The translations under genes were made by a program, and so were the position numbers. From contig JAOAPY010000030.1 in assembly GCA_025463135.1 (NCBI GenBank), positions 1 through 64,000 on the forward strand: a stretch of DNA of 64,000 bases, in the 5' to 3' direction. This DNA comes from Acidobacteriota bacterium. GTDB taxonomy: Bacteria > Acidobacteriota > Blastocatellia > Pyrinomonadales > Pyrinomonadaceae. Under the pieces are notes generated by a model. It had not been told where the DNA came from. It did not search any database and was given only the letters and a program-made list of their open reading frames with translations. Numbering within the stretch: the first letter of the stretch is position 1; the number at the start of each line of letters is the position of its first letter. This document shows, piece after piece, positions 15,918 to 25,555 of the stretch.

Positions 15918-16685
15918 TCAGCGTCGCTCGAAAGGTAACGATCCCAGCTCGTGACCTGTCGAGTGTGCGGCCATTTCTCCGCCGCGAAATCCGTGCGAGT
16001 CGAAAGTCCGCACCGAGACGGCCGAGGGTGGTGGTTGTCTTGTTTCAAAACGAACCACGCGCTCAGAACCCTTACGCCGCCGAAGATAATCGAAAAGCAT
16101 GTAAGCTCCCAGCGCTACCAGCGCCACGGGTAGCAACTTCTTAATGGGAAGCTGCAGCCCGAGTAGGGTATGCAGCAGAAAGACGGTCCCAATAATAATC
16201 AGCGTCACACCCCAGGCAAGGGGATTTCCGTAAAGCCTGCGAGCAATGACGTCCTCTTCGGTGTCGGCTGCAAGTCCGGCGCGCATTAATTGCGCTGTGC
16301 GGCAGGCATCGACCGCGGCAAATAGCCAGGTTCCCAACACCCCCAAAACGAAGAAGTGAACTCCCTGTGTAAGAACGGCCATTTGAAAGAAGCTTGCAAA
16401 GATCGCGAAGTGTACGATGGCCTTTGATGTCTGTCCGTTGTAAGCGGCTCCGAGACCCGGGACAAAGGACAAAAGAGTCGCTACAAAAGGTGAGTTGCGG
16501 CGTCGCATTTCGTGCGGCGCCGGCGACTGCGCTTGTTGGCGCAGCATCTCGACGCCCGCAACAATACAGTCCTGACAAAAAGGAAAGCCACGTATCCGAT
16601 GATCGCACGCCGCGCAGAGCGGTCGAGCGCACTGATTGCACTGGACCACCGCCGGGTTCTTCGAATGATATGAACAGTACATCAT
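15918..16685 (-). CDS. B-box-type zinc finger multi-pass membrane protein
   Basis: The 255-residue protein begins with a compact zinc-binding module (CSYHSKNPAVVQCNQC, CAACDHRI, FCQDC), laid out like the B-box zinc fingers found at the start of many bacterial membrane proteins. A helical region with about four transmembrane segments follows (residues 65-200), including a GAAYNGQ segment typical of TM2-like domains, then a basic cytoplasmic tail. The ATG at 16685 is used; an in-frame TTG at 16715 would overlap the anti-sigma gene. It lies 26 nt downstream of the anti-sigma factor gene, so it is probably co-transcribed with sigma and anti-sigma. Confidence 0.8.
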   Translation of the reverse strand: MMYCSYHSKNPAVVQCNQCARPLCAACDHRIRGFPFCQDCIVAGVEMLRQQAQSPAPHEMRRRNSPFVATLLSFVPGLGAAYNGQTSKAIVHFAIFASFFQMAVLTQGVHFFVLGVLGTWLFAAVDACRTAQLMRAGLAADTEEDVIARRLYGNPLAWGVTLIIIGTVFLLHTLLGLQLPIKKLLPVALVALGAYMLFDYLRRRKGSERVVRFETRQPPPSAVSVRTFDSHGFRGGEMAAHSTGHELGSLPFERR

Positions 16686-16711
16686 CGGATGATCACCTTG
16701 CAGGCTCTGGA

Positions 16712-17572
16712 TCAACGCTTACGTGGGCTGCTCTTTGGAGAATTCTCCGGTTTGCGGACGGTGCCCTCGGTCTTCTGTATCGCGTTATTGGTCCCGGTAT
16801 CCGGCGCCGTTTGCCCCTCGGCGCTCGGCGCGGGCGCGCTTTGATCCGTTCCACCCACGAAGAATTTCTTCACTCCATCGGAAATCCCAGTACCGCTGAC
16901 ATCCTTACTTTTGGAATAACTCTGTTCGGCCAATCTCAGGCTGGCGCTGTACATGCCGCGGATCGAACCATCTGCCGAGACAGTGCTGGTAAGCACAAAG
17001 ACTGCTACCAGCAACATTGTCGCCACAGTAGCCAATTGCGGAGACATGATCGGATCCAACCAGAGACGCAACCACGAAGCGAAACGAGCCATGAGCGGAG
17101 CGCGCACTTCGGCAGGAACAACGTTACCCAGCGTCGCCGCCAGGATTCGTTCATTCAAACCAACAGGTACGGCGAGCTCATCGCCTTTGTAGGTATAACA
17201 AGCGCCGATTGACCGAACCACTTCGCCGGGAAGTTTGGTGCAATGTGCGCACAAAGCGGCATGCCGTTCCCAGCGATGAAACAAAGGAGCGGGCAAAAAG
17301 CCGTCGAGATAGTCTGTCAGGGATTCTTCGAATTCTTCGCAGCTCATCGCCGCTTCCGGCATGGTTCTGAGCAGAATTCGCGCCTCGAGTTCGTTGCTTG
17401 CCGGCGGCACATAGGCTGTACGACAAGTTTGGATGGAGTTTTTAACCTGGCTTAAAGTTTCGTGACAAACCGGACATCGCAGAGCGTGCTCCGCGAATAG
17501 ACGATGAGTCTCGGCTTCAAGCAAGCCGTCGAGATAATCACTTAACCGTTCTTCAAAATCTGAACAAAGCAT
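16712..17572 (-). CDS. Anti-sigma factor with two zf-HC2 domains
   Basis: The 286-residue membrane protein carries two tandem zinc-binding anti-sigma modules. Each has a CxxFEExLxDYLDG start and an HxxxCxxC site (HALRCPVC, then HAALCAHC). A single transmembrane helix (LATVATMLLVAVFVLTSTV) follows, then a low-complexity Pro/Ser/Lys-rich exported tail. It should hold the adjacent sigma factor inactive at the membrane. The start ATG at 17572 places the first module at the N terminus. A second in-frame ATG at 17647 overlaps the sigma stop codon (ATGA) and would add 25 residues; both are plausible. The doubled module is unusual. Confidence 0.85.
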   Translation of the reverse strand: MLCSDFEERLSDYLDGLLEAETHRLFAEHALRCPVCHETLSQVKNSIQTCRTAYVPPASNELEARILLRTMPEAAMSCEEFEESLTDYLDGFLPAPLFHRWERHAALCAHCTKLPGEVVRSIGACYTYKGDELAVPVGLNERILAATLGNVVPAEVRAPLMARFASWLRLWLDPIMSPQLATVATMLLVAVFVLTSTVSADGSIRGMYSASLRLAEQSYSKSKDVSGTGISDGVKKFFVGGTDQSAPAPSAEGQTAPDTGTNNAIQKTEGTVRKPENSPKSSPRKR

Positions 17573-17643
17573 GTTGCTACCTGTTTCTGCCCCCTGGGTT
17601 CTTTGCTGCTGTTCGGCGACCCGCGTGAAGCCGAACAAGAAAA

Positions 17644-18267
17644 TCATACTTCACTTACAGCTACGACCTTCATTCGTCTCAAAATCTTTGCCAACTCAAT
17701 TCGCCCTCGATTGATCCTCGATTTTACCGTGCCCTCGGGTATTCTCAGCAGGTCGACAATTTCCTGATAACTCAATTCCTCAATATCCCGCAATATCACA
17801 CAAGTCCGCAAATCCGCTGAAAGTTTGTCGATACCGGACTGCACCTGCGCGCCGAGTTCGCGTCTTTCCATTTCGCGCTGTACCGAGCTGCTGCCGGCCC
17901 GCAGATGATAGGTATGATCCGCCAGGTCTTCGGCATGGCTGTCGTGCGGCGTTCGCTGTCGTTTCCGGTAGTCATCGATAATCAAATTACGAGCGAGTCG
18001 CATCAACCAGTTTTGCAGGTCACCCTGCTTCGGATCGTACTGTTCCAAAGATCTATAAATACGAATGAATACGTCCTGCGTCAGGTCCTCGGCAGCGTCC
18101 GCTCGAGAAGTGAACCGGTAGGCGAGATTGTAAATGCGCCGCGAATAAGTCTGCACAATCTCTTCCCAGGCCGCCCCGTCTCCAGAGCGACAACGCCTGA
18201 CCAATTCGGCTCCTTCGCTGGCAGCCAAAGACCTTACAGCCCCCACCTGATGCTTCTCCAGCTCCAA
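17644..18267 (-). CDS. ECF-type RNA polymerase sigma factor
   Basis: The 207-residue protein has region 2 (IYNLAYRFTSRADAAEDLTQDVFIRIYRSL) and region 4 (LRTCVILRDIEELSYQEI, then LLRIPEGTVKSRINRGR), and lacks regions 1 and 3, as expected for extracytoplasmic-function sigma factors. It directs transcription of envelope or stress genes once released by the anti-sigma factor encoded immediately downstream, with which it overlaps or nearly overlaps. Promoter specificity cannot be read from the sequence. The first ATG at 18267 is used. Confidence 0.94.
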   Translation of the reverse strand: MELEKHQVGAVRSLAASEGAELVRRCRSGDGAAWEEIVQTYSRRIYNLAYRFTSRADAAEDLTQDVFIRIYRSLEQYDPKQGDLQNWLMRLARNLIIDDYRKRQRTPHDSHAEDLADHTYHLRAGSSSVQREMERRELGAQVQSGIDKLSADLRTCVILRDIEELSYQEIVDLLRIPEGTVKSRINRGRIELAKILRRMKVVAVSEV

Positions 18268-18558
18268 ATCTAATACGAATTCCGAAACGCGTTTGCCAGG
18301 GCCCGCACCCTTGACTGAGGCGATTTACGATCTGCAGGAAGCTAAAGTTCCAGACTGATCGAGTAAGTTGTTCACTTGCGTCCGCAACTCCTTCGAAGCT
18401 ACTACCTTGAGCGACTTGTTGCGCCTCATAGACAATTATTGTAGCCTTGCGTGGCCACCCAATATCTTGTGGTTGAGGTCGTGAGGTAGTCAAGCCTTAG
18501 CTGACTGCGGCCTTCAGCGTCTGGGACCGAAACGTCAAATCCAAACGAATAAACTGTC

Positions 18559-19677
18559 TTGAAAGAGGGCCGAAAATACATCGAGTTTGGCGCGCTGGTT
18601 CTGCTGGCGGCAGGGCTTATCTGGTGGTTTGGCCGGCGTTTGGATTGGGCCCAGGTAAAAGAAGCTCTGCAGCGGGCGGACTGGCGTTGGATCGCCCTGG
18701 CCTGCGTAATTATCGCGGTTGCGTATTTGTTTCGCGCTCTTCGTTGGCGCGCCTTCCTGGCGCCGCTGACCAAAGCAAGCCTTTATGAAATCTGGATTGC
18801 CACTACGGTCGGCTTCGCGGCGGTGCTACTGGTTGGGCGTATGGGTGAGGTCGTGCGCCCCGTTGTACTGCCGATGCGCGACCGTCGAGTGCGACCGGCA
18901 GCTTCATTTGTCACCATCATGGTCGAGCGTATCTATGATTCGATGACGGTGGTGTTTATCTTCGCGCTGAACCTTTTGTGGTTTCGTCCTTCATCGGGGA
19001 ACGCTGACGCTTTTCGCCATGTCAGGCAAGTTGGTCTCGTGTTGGTGGTAATGGGAATCATTGGCCTGGTCGCTTTGGTTTTGTTTCGAATCAAGTCTCC
19101 GGCCGTAATTGGCTGGGTGGAAGCGGTCTTTAAGAAATGGCCGCGTGTACCCGCCAGAGCAAAGACTGCGGTGCTTAGTTTGTTGGATCAACTGGCCCGC
19201 GCACTCAAGGTTTTGTCGCATCCTCGTGATTTGGCAGTGACAGTTGGCTGGTCGTTTTTATTGTGGGGCTCGGTTGTGGTCGGGAACTTGTGCGTCTTTC
19301 GCGCCTTTCATCTGCACGTCGGCGGGAAGCCATTCGGACTGACCGAGTCGATGTTTATCCTGGGTTGGTCGATGTTGGGTTCAGCCGTTCCCACACCCGG
19401 CGGCGCGGCCGGCGCGTTTCACGCTGCCACCGGGGCCGGTCTGTTATTTGTAGGGGTCGAGATACAGCAGGCAGCCGCCGTAGCAATCGTGTTGCACCTG
19501 GTTGATTTTGGCCCGGCGGCCCTTTGCGGGTTGTTCTATTTCCTGCGCGGCGACATCAACCTTGCGAACCTGCGGAATCTGTCGAAGTCCGAAGCCATTG
19601 AACACGCGGTCGAGGACGAAAAGATCGCGCCTGATACAGTCGAACTTGGTGCCGTCAGCAGCGGCGACACCTTCTAG
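18559..19677 (+). CDS. UPF0104 / AglD-MprF-type flippase-like membrane protein
   Basis: The 372-residue protein has about eight transmembrane helices and the family hallmark pattern of the lysylphosphatidylglycerol-synthase membrane domain: [10 protein letters not shown] near residue 56, [10 protein letters not shown], a conserved ERIYD motif, and the [13 protein letters not shown] segment. MprF relatives flip lipids, but this protein lacks the cytoplasmic aminoacyl-transferase domain, so lipid or polyprenyl-linked substrate translocation is only inferred. It starts at TTG 18559, divergent from the sigma gene across a 290-nt region. The short acidic C-terminal tail is cytoplasmic. nrdR follows 43 nt downstream. 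Confidence 0.85.
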   Translation: MKEGRKYIEFGALVLLAAGLIWWFGRRLDWAQVKEALQRADWRWIALACVIIAVAYLFRALRWRAFLAPLTKASLYEIWIATTVGFAAVLLVGRMGEVVRPVVLPMRDRRVRPAASFVTIMVERIYDSMTVVFIFALNLLWFRPSSGNADAFRHVRQVGLVLVVMGIIGLVALVLFRIKSPAVIGWVEAVFKKWPRVPARAKTAVLSLLDQLARALKVLSHPRDLAVTVGWSFLLWGSVVVGNLCVFRAFHLHVGGKPFGLTESMFILGWSMLGSAVPTPGGAAGAFHAATGAGLLFVGVEIQQAAAVAIVLHLVDFGPAALCGLFYFLRGDINLANLRNLSKSEAIEHAVEDEKIAPDTVELGAVSSGDTF

Positions 19678-19720
19678 TTTTTGCACGGTCTTTCAAACCC
19701 CTTTCCTCTTTGAGGTCCAT

Positions 19721-20203
19721 ATGAAGTGTCCATTCTGTGCTTTTCTTGAAGATAAGGTTGTTGACTCGCGCGAGTCGCGCGAAGGTGATGCCATTCGTCG
19801 TCGCCGGGAATGCCTGCGTTGTGAACGACGCTTCACTTCGTACGAGCGGATTGACGAAATCCCTTACATGGTGATCAAGAAGGACGGCCGGCGCGAGACC
19901 TTCGACCGGAACAAGGTGATGGCGGGCTTGTTGCGTGCTTGCGAAAAGCGCCCGGTGCCTTCTTCGAAACTGGACTCGATCGTTAATGGGATCGAAAAGT
20001 ATGTTCAGGAATCGCCGGAGCGAGAACGACCCACCAGTAAGATCGGCGAAATGATCATGCGCCGTTTGAAAGAACTCGACAAAGTTGCTTACGTTCGATT
20101 CGCCTCGGTCTATCTCGAGTTTGAAGATGTCTCAGAATTCATGAACGAGTTAAAGCACCTGGTCAGGGCGCGTGCCAACGCCTCGACTACGCGAAAAAGT
20201 TAG
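19721..20203 (+). CDS. nrdR: Transcriptional repressor NrdR
   Basis: NrdR is an ATP/dATP-sensing repressor of ribonucleotide reductase genes. The 160-residue protein has the N-terminal zinc ribbon (Cys3, Cys6, Cys31, Cys34) followed by an ATP-cone domain ([22 protein letters not shown]). The ATG at 19721 is preceded by GAGGT. An in-frame upstream extension exists but lies inside the previous gene in a different frame and is not coding. Length and composition match the family exactly. Confidence 0.97.
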   Translation: MKCPFCAFLEDKVVDSRESREGDAIRRRRECLRCERRFTSYERIDEIPYMVIKKDGRRETFDRNKVMAGLLRACEKRPVPSSKLDSIVNGIEKYVQESPERERPTSKIGEMIMRRLKELDKVAYVRFASVYLEFEDVSEFMNELKHLVRARANASTTRKS

Positions 20204-20231
20204 CAATCATATTCACCGAACAGCAGGATAA

Positions 20232-20705
20232 ATGATTAAACACGTGCGAGCTGCGGGCCTCGAGCGTTTGGAGATACAGCGACTGCGTGACCGCGTCGGG
20301 CGTCTGTTTGCAGCTTTACAGGAAGCCGCCGAAATTGACGGACCCCTGGTTTCGGGAACGTGGGCGCCTCCCGTCGACCTTTGCGAGTCGGAAACGGAGA
20401 TTATTATCCGGGTCGAGCTGCCGGGAGTTGCCGCGGACCAAATCAAAATAGGTTTGACAAATTCTCAGTTGCGCATTTGGGGCGAGAAGAAGCGACGCGT
20501 ACCGCGTAATCGAATCACTTCGCATCTATGTTCAGAGCGCAATTACGGGCGCTTTACCAGAATCGTCCCGCTCCGCTGGACCATCAACGTGCGCGAGGCG
20601 TCGGCGGAACTTGCAAACGGGGTACTGTTTCTGCGCTTGCCGAAAGCTCAGGATCGACGGGGAAAAGAGTTCAAAGTTGTGGTTAAGGACACCCAGTCGC
20701 TTTGA
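20232..20705 (+). CDS. Hsp20 (alpha-crystallin) small heat-shock chaperone
   Basis: The 157-residue protein is an ATP-independent holdase that binds unfolding proteins in the cytoplasm. The alpha-crystallin domain spans about residues 45-150: WAPPVDLCESETEIIIRVEL, then IKIGLTNSQLRIWGEKKR, then FTRIVPLRW and ANGVLFLRLPKAQ. The C-terminal IxI-type tail is weak. It follows nrdR by 28 nt and precedes lon by 75 nt, a stress-response cluster. Confidence 0.93.
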   Translation: MIKHVRAAGLERLEIQRLRDRVGRLFAALQEAAEIDGPLVSGTWAPPVDLCESETEIIIRVELPGVAADQIKIGLTNSQLRIWGEKKRRVPRNRITSHLCSERNYGRFTRIVPLRWTINVREASAELANGVLFLRLPKAQDRRGKEFKVVVKDTQSL

Positions 20706-20780
20706 CGTTTACGAGCGAAGCAACTTGAGCTTAAGTGGCCCCAGGAAACATTTAGGCAGGACCTGCGGTAGAATCAATTT

Positions 20781-23243
20781 ATGGCAATTGTAAACGAAGA
20801 CGAAATTACGACAGGACTTGAGCCGGCGGATAGTGAGCAGCAGTTGCAAATTCCCAACGAGCTGCCCGTGCTGCCGCTGCGAGACATTGTTATTTATCCT
20901 TTCATGATCGTTCCTTTGTTTGTGTCGCGTGAGAAATCAATCCGCGCCGTAGACGAAGCCCTGGGCGAAAATCGCATGATTCTGCTCGCTTCGCAAAAGG
21001 ATCTCGATAAAGAGGAACCCGGTGCGGACGATCTTTATAAAGTGGGCACTGCCGCTGTGATCATGCGTATGCTCAAACTGCCCGACGGCCGGATACGCAT
21101 CCTGGTGCAGGGATTGGCGCGCGCAGAGGTGGAATCGGTTGAGACCTCGGCCGAGTACATCAGGGCGCATCTGCACGTGGTGCAGGAAGTTTTGCCACCT
21201 GAAAGGTCGCTCGAGGTTGAGGCCCTTGTTAGAAATGTGCGCGCGTCGATGGAAAAGGCCATCAACCTCGGCAAGAACATCTCACCCGAAGTAATGGCAA
21301 TCATCGCGAACCTGGATGACGCAGGTAGGCTGGCCGACCTTTCCGCTTCAAATCTGGAATTGAAAGTGGAGGACGCGCAGTCAGTTTTGGAGATTGCGGA
21401 CACCACGGCGCGACTGCGGCGGGTAAACGATCTGCTGAACAAAGAGATCGAGGTGTTGACGGTTCAGCAGGAAATCAACACCCAGGCGCGTGCGGATATT
21501 GATCGATCGCAACGCGAGTTCTATCTGCGACAGCAGATGAAAGCCATACAGTCGGAGTTGGGTGAGGGTAACGAACTGGCTGAAGAGATCGCCCAGTTCA
21601 GAGAAAAGATCGAAGCTTCGAATATGCCCAAGGTGGCCGAGGAAGAGGCGCTTCGCCAACTGAAAAAACTCGAACGGATGCATCCGGACTCAGCGGAAAC
21701 AGCCACGCTGCGCAACTGGATGGAAATCATGACGGAACTGCCCTGGTCCAAAGCTTCGGTCGATAATCTCGATCTGATCAAGGCAGAGCAAATCCTCAAC
21801 GAGGATCATTACGGACTCGAGAAAATCAAGGATCGTATTATCGAAGCTCTCGCTGTGCGCAAACTAAAGGAAAAACCGAAAGGCCCGATTCTTTGTCTGG
21901 TCGGCCCGCCGGGTGTGGGGAAGACTTCATTAGGCCGCTCGATTGCCCGTGCCCTTGACCGAAAGTTCGTGCGTCTTTCACTGGGTGGCGTACACGACGA
22001 AGCCGAAGTTCGTGGTCATCGACGAACCTACGTGGGAGCAATGCCTGGCCGCGTTATCCAGGCAATTCAGCAAGCAGGGACCAACAATCCCCTAATCATG
22101 CTCGACGAAATCGATAAGGTGGGCGCTGATTTTCGTGGCGACCCGTCCTCGGCTTTGCTCGAGGTGCTTGATCCGGAACAGAACAACAGTTTTCGGGATA
22201 ACTATCTCGGCGTAACTTTTGATCTGTCGAATGTCATCTTCATGACAACCGCAAATATTCTGGACACGATCCAGCCGCCTTTGCGTGATCGCATGGAGAT
22301 CATTCGTCTGGCCGGTTATACCGAAGAAGAGAAGCGGGAAATCGCGCGTCGGCATTTGCTGCCGAAGCAGATGGAAGAAAATGGCATCAGTGCGCGGGAC
22401 GTGCACATTTCGAACACAGCGCTTACCGGCATAATTCAGCAGTACACCCAGGAAGCGGGACTGCGTCAGTTGGAGCGCGAGATCGGAACGATCTGTCGCA
22501 AGGTCGCGCGCCGCATGGCCGAAGGGCACAAGACCGCGATTCGCGTTTCCACCAAGAACCTGCATGAGTTTCTCGGTGCTCCGAAGATCATTCCCGAGGA
22601 AGTCTTAAAGAAAGATCAGGTGGGAATCGCCACGGGTCTGGCTTGGACCGCGGCGGGCGGGGACGTACTTTTCATCGAGGCGCTGCGTATGAAGGGCAAG
22701 GGAAACCTGGTCTTGACCGGTCAATTGGGAGAGGTCATGCGAGAGTCTGCTCAGGCGGCTTACTCGTACGCCAAGTCGCGTGCTAAAGAGTTGGAAATAG
22801 ACGAAGAAGACTTTAACAACTACGACTTGCATATACACATTCCGGAAGGTGCGATTCCCAAGGACGGACCGTCCGCGGGCATCACTCTCGCTACGGCGAT
22901 GGTTTCCGCGTTGTCCTTGCGGCCGATCAGAAAGGACGTCGCCATGACCGGCGAAATCACTCTTAGAGGGAATGTCCTGCCGGTTGGCGGAGTCAAAGAG
23001 AAGGTTCTGGCGGCCCGTCGCGCCAGGGTTTCAACCATCATCCTTCCGGCTTTGAACAAACGTGACATGGATGAGGTGCCTAAGGAGCCATTCAAAGATA
23101 TCCGCTTTGTCTTTGTGGACCATATGAGGCAGGTTTTTCGGGAAGCGCTGAAGGAAAAAGTTGCGCCCACGGCGCCGGCCAGTCCGCGCCCGCAACGCGT
23201 ACCTCAGGCAGCCTCGGGACGGGTAGCGCAGGCAAAGCTCTAG
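20781..23243 (+). CDS. lon: ATP-dependent protease Lon
   Basis: Lon degrades misfolded and regulatory proteins, including tmRNA-tagged ones. The 820-residue product shows the N-terminal substrate domain (LPVLPLRDIVIYPFMIVPLF), the AAA+ module with Walker A GPPGVGKTS and Walker B PLIMLDEIDK, and the C-terminal protease with catalytic Ser698 (KDGPSAGIT) and Lys741 (GGVKEKVL). It is full length. The last 20 residues are a Pro/Ala/Arg-rich tail. The upstream hsp20 gene suggests shared heat-stress control, but I could not identify a CIRCE or sigma-32-like site. Confidence 0.98.
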   Translation: MAIVNEDEITTGLEPADSEQQLQIPNELPVLPLRDIVIYPFMIVPLFVSREKSIRAVDEALGENRMILLASQKDLDKEEPGADDLYKVGTAAVIMRMLKLPDGRIRILVQGLARAEVESVETSAEYIRAHLHVVQEVLPPERSLEVEALVRNVRASMEKAINLGKNISPEVMAIIANLDDAGRLADLSASNLELKVEDAQSVLEIADTTARLRRVNDLLNKEIEVLTVQQEINTQARADIDRSQREFYLRQQMKAIQSELGEGNELAEEIAQFREKIEASNMPKVAEEEALRQLKKLERMHPDSAETATLRNWMEIMTELPWSKASVDNLDLIKAEQILNEDHYGLEKIKDRIIEALAVRKLKEKPKGPILCLVGPPGVGKTSLGRSIARALDRKFVRLSLGGVHDEAEVRGHRRTYVGAMPGRVIQAIQQAGTNNPLIMLDEIDKVGADFRGDPSSALLEVLDPEQNNSFRDNYLGVTFDLSNVIFMTTANILDTIQPPLRDRMEIIRLAGYTEEEKREIARRHLLPKQMEENGISARDVHISNTALTGIIQQYTQEAGLRQLEREIGTICRKVARRMAEGHKTAIRVSTKNLHEFLGAPKIIPEEVLKKDQVGIATGLAWTAAGGDVLFIEALRMKGKGNLVLTGQLGEVMRESAQAAYSYAKSRAKELEIDEEDFNNYDLHIHIPEGAIPKDGPSAGITLATAMVSALSLRPIRKDVAMTGEITLRGNVLPVGGVKEKVLAARRARVSTIILPALNKRDMDEVPKEPFKDIRFVFVDHMRQVFREALKEKVAPTAPASPRPQRVPQAASGRVAQAKL

Positions 23244-23253
23244 CCGCGGAACA

Positions 23254-23329
23254 GGCGCTTAGAGTGCCGCCTTCAAGCGGGCGTTTTCGTGATTCGAACC
23301 ACCCGACTAAAGTCGGTACTCTAAGCGCC
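23254..23329. repeat. Inverted repeat GGCGCTTAGAGT ... ACTCTAAGCGCC
   Basis: Right after lon, GGCGCTTAGAGTGCCG at 23254-23269 pairs with 23314-23329. An inner palindrome CCGACTAAAGTCGG (23303-23316) is related to the one at 10419. It is possibly a terminator-like dispersed element, but without a T-tract. Confidence 0.65.
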
Positions 23330-23650
23330 ACGGGGCCAGACAGTAAATCCTTTGCTCCATGCATCTCTTGGACTACGGGAACAATCGGCAACTCGGAGCG
23401 TTAGATTGGCTGGAAAAGTGCGGCGTTTTACGGTTTCATAATACCAGAGGATTGTTTGACACCCTCTAAAACCGTGTGATAGCCTCTGGACACCGGTTCG
23501 ACACATCTTTTGGCTGTACCAAGGTGTCGAATCCCCAGAAACAGGGCCTAAAATTACCTCGCGCTTGTAAGTGCCATCGAATGCGTTTGGCCTAACTCGA
23601 AAGTGGCTGAGCGTGTACAGGGAAAATTGGTTAAGGAGAACGAGAAATAA
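23330..23650. other. Intergenic region before the MltD-like gene
   Basis: About 320 nt with no gene that can be supported. A short ACACC-GGTTCGACAC / GGTGTCGAAT inverted motif lies around 23490-23535. The AAGGAG at 23632-23637 is the ribosome-binding site for the next gene. Confidence 0.4.
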
Positions 23651-25405
23651 ATGGTAGCGAACCTCCGTTTGATAGTTTGCGCGGCAGTGTTGACAAGCCT
23701 CCTTGGCGCGATGACCGGCGCCTCAGCGCAAATTCCTACGGGTTCGTCCGCGCGATCGATTCAAACTGAAGTTGAAAGGACCAACGGCCAGGTTTCCCAG
23801 CTAATCGCTCGCGCCGAGGATCACTTTCGCAAAGGCAAGCTGAATCTTGACGATAACAAGCGGGACGCCGCTCGGGACGAATTCGACCAGGCAGTCGACA
23901 CCTTGCTGGAATCAGGGCTGGACGTGCGAGCTAACCAGCGCTTACAGACTTTCTACCTCGAACTAGTTGAGCGCATCTATCGCGAGGAAGTTCCGATTGG
24001 TCACGGATTGTCGCATGTCACTGCAACCCTGGTGGCCCAGAATGGCCAGGTCCCCGTTTCCGGACAAGAGCCGGCGCAGGGCGCGAAGACTCAGCCGGTC
24101 CAGGTGGGCTTTCGCGAGCAGAAGTTCGACCCTTCGCCACTCGACGAGTTGAGCAAACTCGTACTCACCGCTGAGGAGCAGAATGTTTCCGAGGCTGACG
24201 TCAACGCACTGGAACTGGCCAAGAACAACGTCGATTTCGCGTTCACTATCAACCCGCTGATTCAGCAATACATTAATTACTATCAGGGCCGTGGACGTTC
24301 GACGATGGAATCCGGCTTGCGCCACTCGGGCAGATACATGGCGCTGGCCCGTCGAATCTTTAGAGAAGAAGGCGTGCCGGTGGACATTACCTGGCTGGGC
24401 CAGGTTGAAAGCGCCTGGCGTCCGGGTGCGCTGTCCCACGCAGCCGCTTCTGGTTTGTGGCAATTCGTTCCCGCAACCGGTCGCCAATATGGTTTGCGCC
24501 AATCCGCTTGGATTGATGAGCGAAACAGCTTTGAGCAGGCGACGCGAGCCTCTGCCCGCTATTTGAAGGATCTCGCCAGGCGTTACAACGGCAATTGGGA
24601 ACTGGCAATGGCTGGTTACAATACCGGCGCCGGCAACATCGATCGTGGTATCGCGCGAGCCGGCACTGCAAACTTCTGGACCATCTATCCATACCTTTAC
24701 CAGGAAACGCGAAACTACGTTCCCAATATCCTGGCGACGATTTTGATTGCCAAAAATCCTGAGAAGTATGGGTTCGCAGGTATTCGTCCCGAGGCGCCCT
24801 TGTCCTACGACGTAGTGCAGTTGCCGACGACTACCAGCCTGCAACTGATCGCTGATGCCACCGACTCCAGTGTGGATTTTCTGCGCAGCATCAACCCCGA
24901 ACTTCGTCGTGACATCACACCACGCGATGGTATTTACAACGTGAGAGTGCCGGCAGGGCGCTCAAAACAGTTGGTGGCGCTGCTGAAAAGAATCCCCGGA
25001 GATCGGCGTGACACAGCGCGCGTAATCTCAGTTGTACCCGGTGAAGATATTCAATCAGTCGCGAACCGCACCGGCGTTTCGGTGGCTCAGTTGCAAGCGT
25101 TCAATAACGGCGTAGACCTGAAGGCAACTTCAAAACTGATTGTCCCCAGCGGCGGCATTCGGCTTACAAATTGGAAACGCACCAAGACGATAGCGGAGGA
25201 GACTCCGGCTGCGACTTTGACAAAAATTCGCGCTCGTAAGGGCGATAGCATTTCCAAAATCGCGGAAAGCCATCATGTCTCGGCAAGTGACGTCGCTCGC
25301 CTTAATGGTTTGCCGCTGAACGCCGAGTTGCAGGCGGGCCAGGAGATTAAATTGCCGGCCGCGGCAATCACCGCTCCGACGCCAACGCCTCGCCGTCGCC
25401 GATAA
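23651..25405 (+). CDS. MltD-like membrane-bound lytic transglycosylase with LysM repeats
   Basis: The 584-residue protein has a signal peptide (cleavage after ASA, about residue 27), a helical N-terminal region, and an SLT transglycosylase domain at about 230-360 that cleaves peptidoglycan glycan strands by forming 1,6-anhydromuramic ends. The catalytic glutamate is Glu253 (QVESAW), followed by SHAAASGLWQFVPATG and MAGYNTGAGN. Two LysM-type peptidoglycan-binding repeats follow (about 455-500 and 520-570). There is no lipobox, so it is probably periplasmic rather than a lipoprotein like E. coli MltD. AAGGAG lies upstream. Confidence 0.95.
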   Translation: MVANLRLIVCAAVLTSLLGAMTGASAQIPTGSSARSIQTEVERTNGQVSQLIARAEDHFRKGKLNLDDNKRDAARDEFDQAVDTLLESGLDVRANQRLQTFYLELVERIYREEVPIGHGLSHVTATLVAQNGQVPVSGQEPAQGAKTQPVQVGFREQKFDPSPLDELSKLVLTAEEQNVSEADVNALELAKNNVDFAFTINPLIQQYINYYQGRGRSTMESGLRHSGRYMALARRIFREEGVPVDITWLGQVESAWRPGALSHAAASGLWQFVPATGRQYGLRQSAWIDERNSFEQATRASARYLKDLARRYNGNWELAMAGYNTGAGNIDRGIARAGTANFWTIYPYLYQETRNYVPNILATILIAKNPEKYGFAGIRPEAPLSYDVVQLPTTTSLQLIADATDSSVDFLRSINPELRRDITPRDGIYNVRVPAGRSKQLVALLKRIPGDRRDTARVISVVPGEDIQSVANRTGVSVAQLQAFNNGVDLKATSKLIVPSGGIRLTNWKRTKTIAEETPAATLTKIRARKGDSISKIAESHHVSASDVARLNGLPLNAELQAGQEIKLPAAAITAPTPTPRRRR

Positions 25406-25451
25406 TTTCCACTGCTTCCGGTCTCTGGTTCCGGGCAAGCATTAGTACCAA

Positions 25452-25490
25452 GGCGCGCCCTCGAGCTTCGAGTGGCGCGCTTTGTTTTTT
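25452..25490 (+). terminator. Rho-independent terminator after the transglycosylase gene
   Basis: GGCGCGCCCTCGA and TCGAGTGGCGCGC form a GC-rich 12-bp stem with one bulge, followed by TTTGTTTTTT. Confidence 0.8.
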
Positions 25491-25555
25491 CAGTCTAACG
25501 TTCTAGCCGCTTTTCACGACCACCTCATGAATAGTTGCTGCTATTGGGGGGTCGT

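Noticed and set aside
19502-19720. N-terminal extension of NrdR
   Set aside because: It overlaps the previous membrane protein gene in another frame; NrdR homology begins exactly at 19721.
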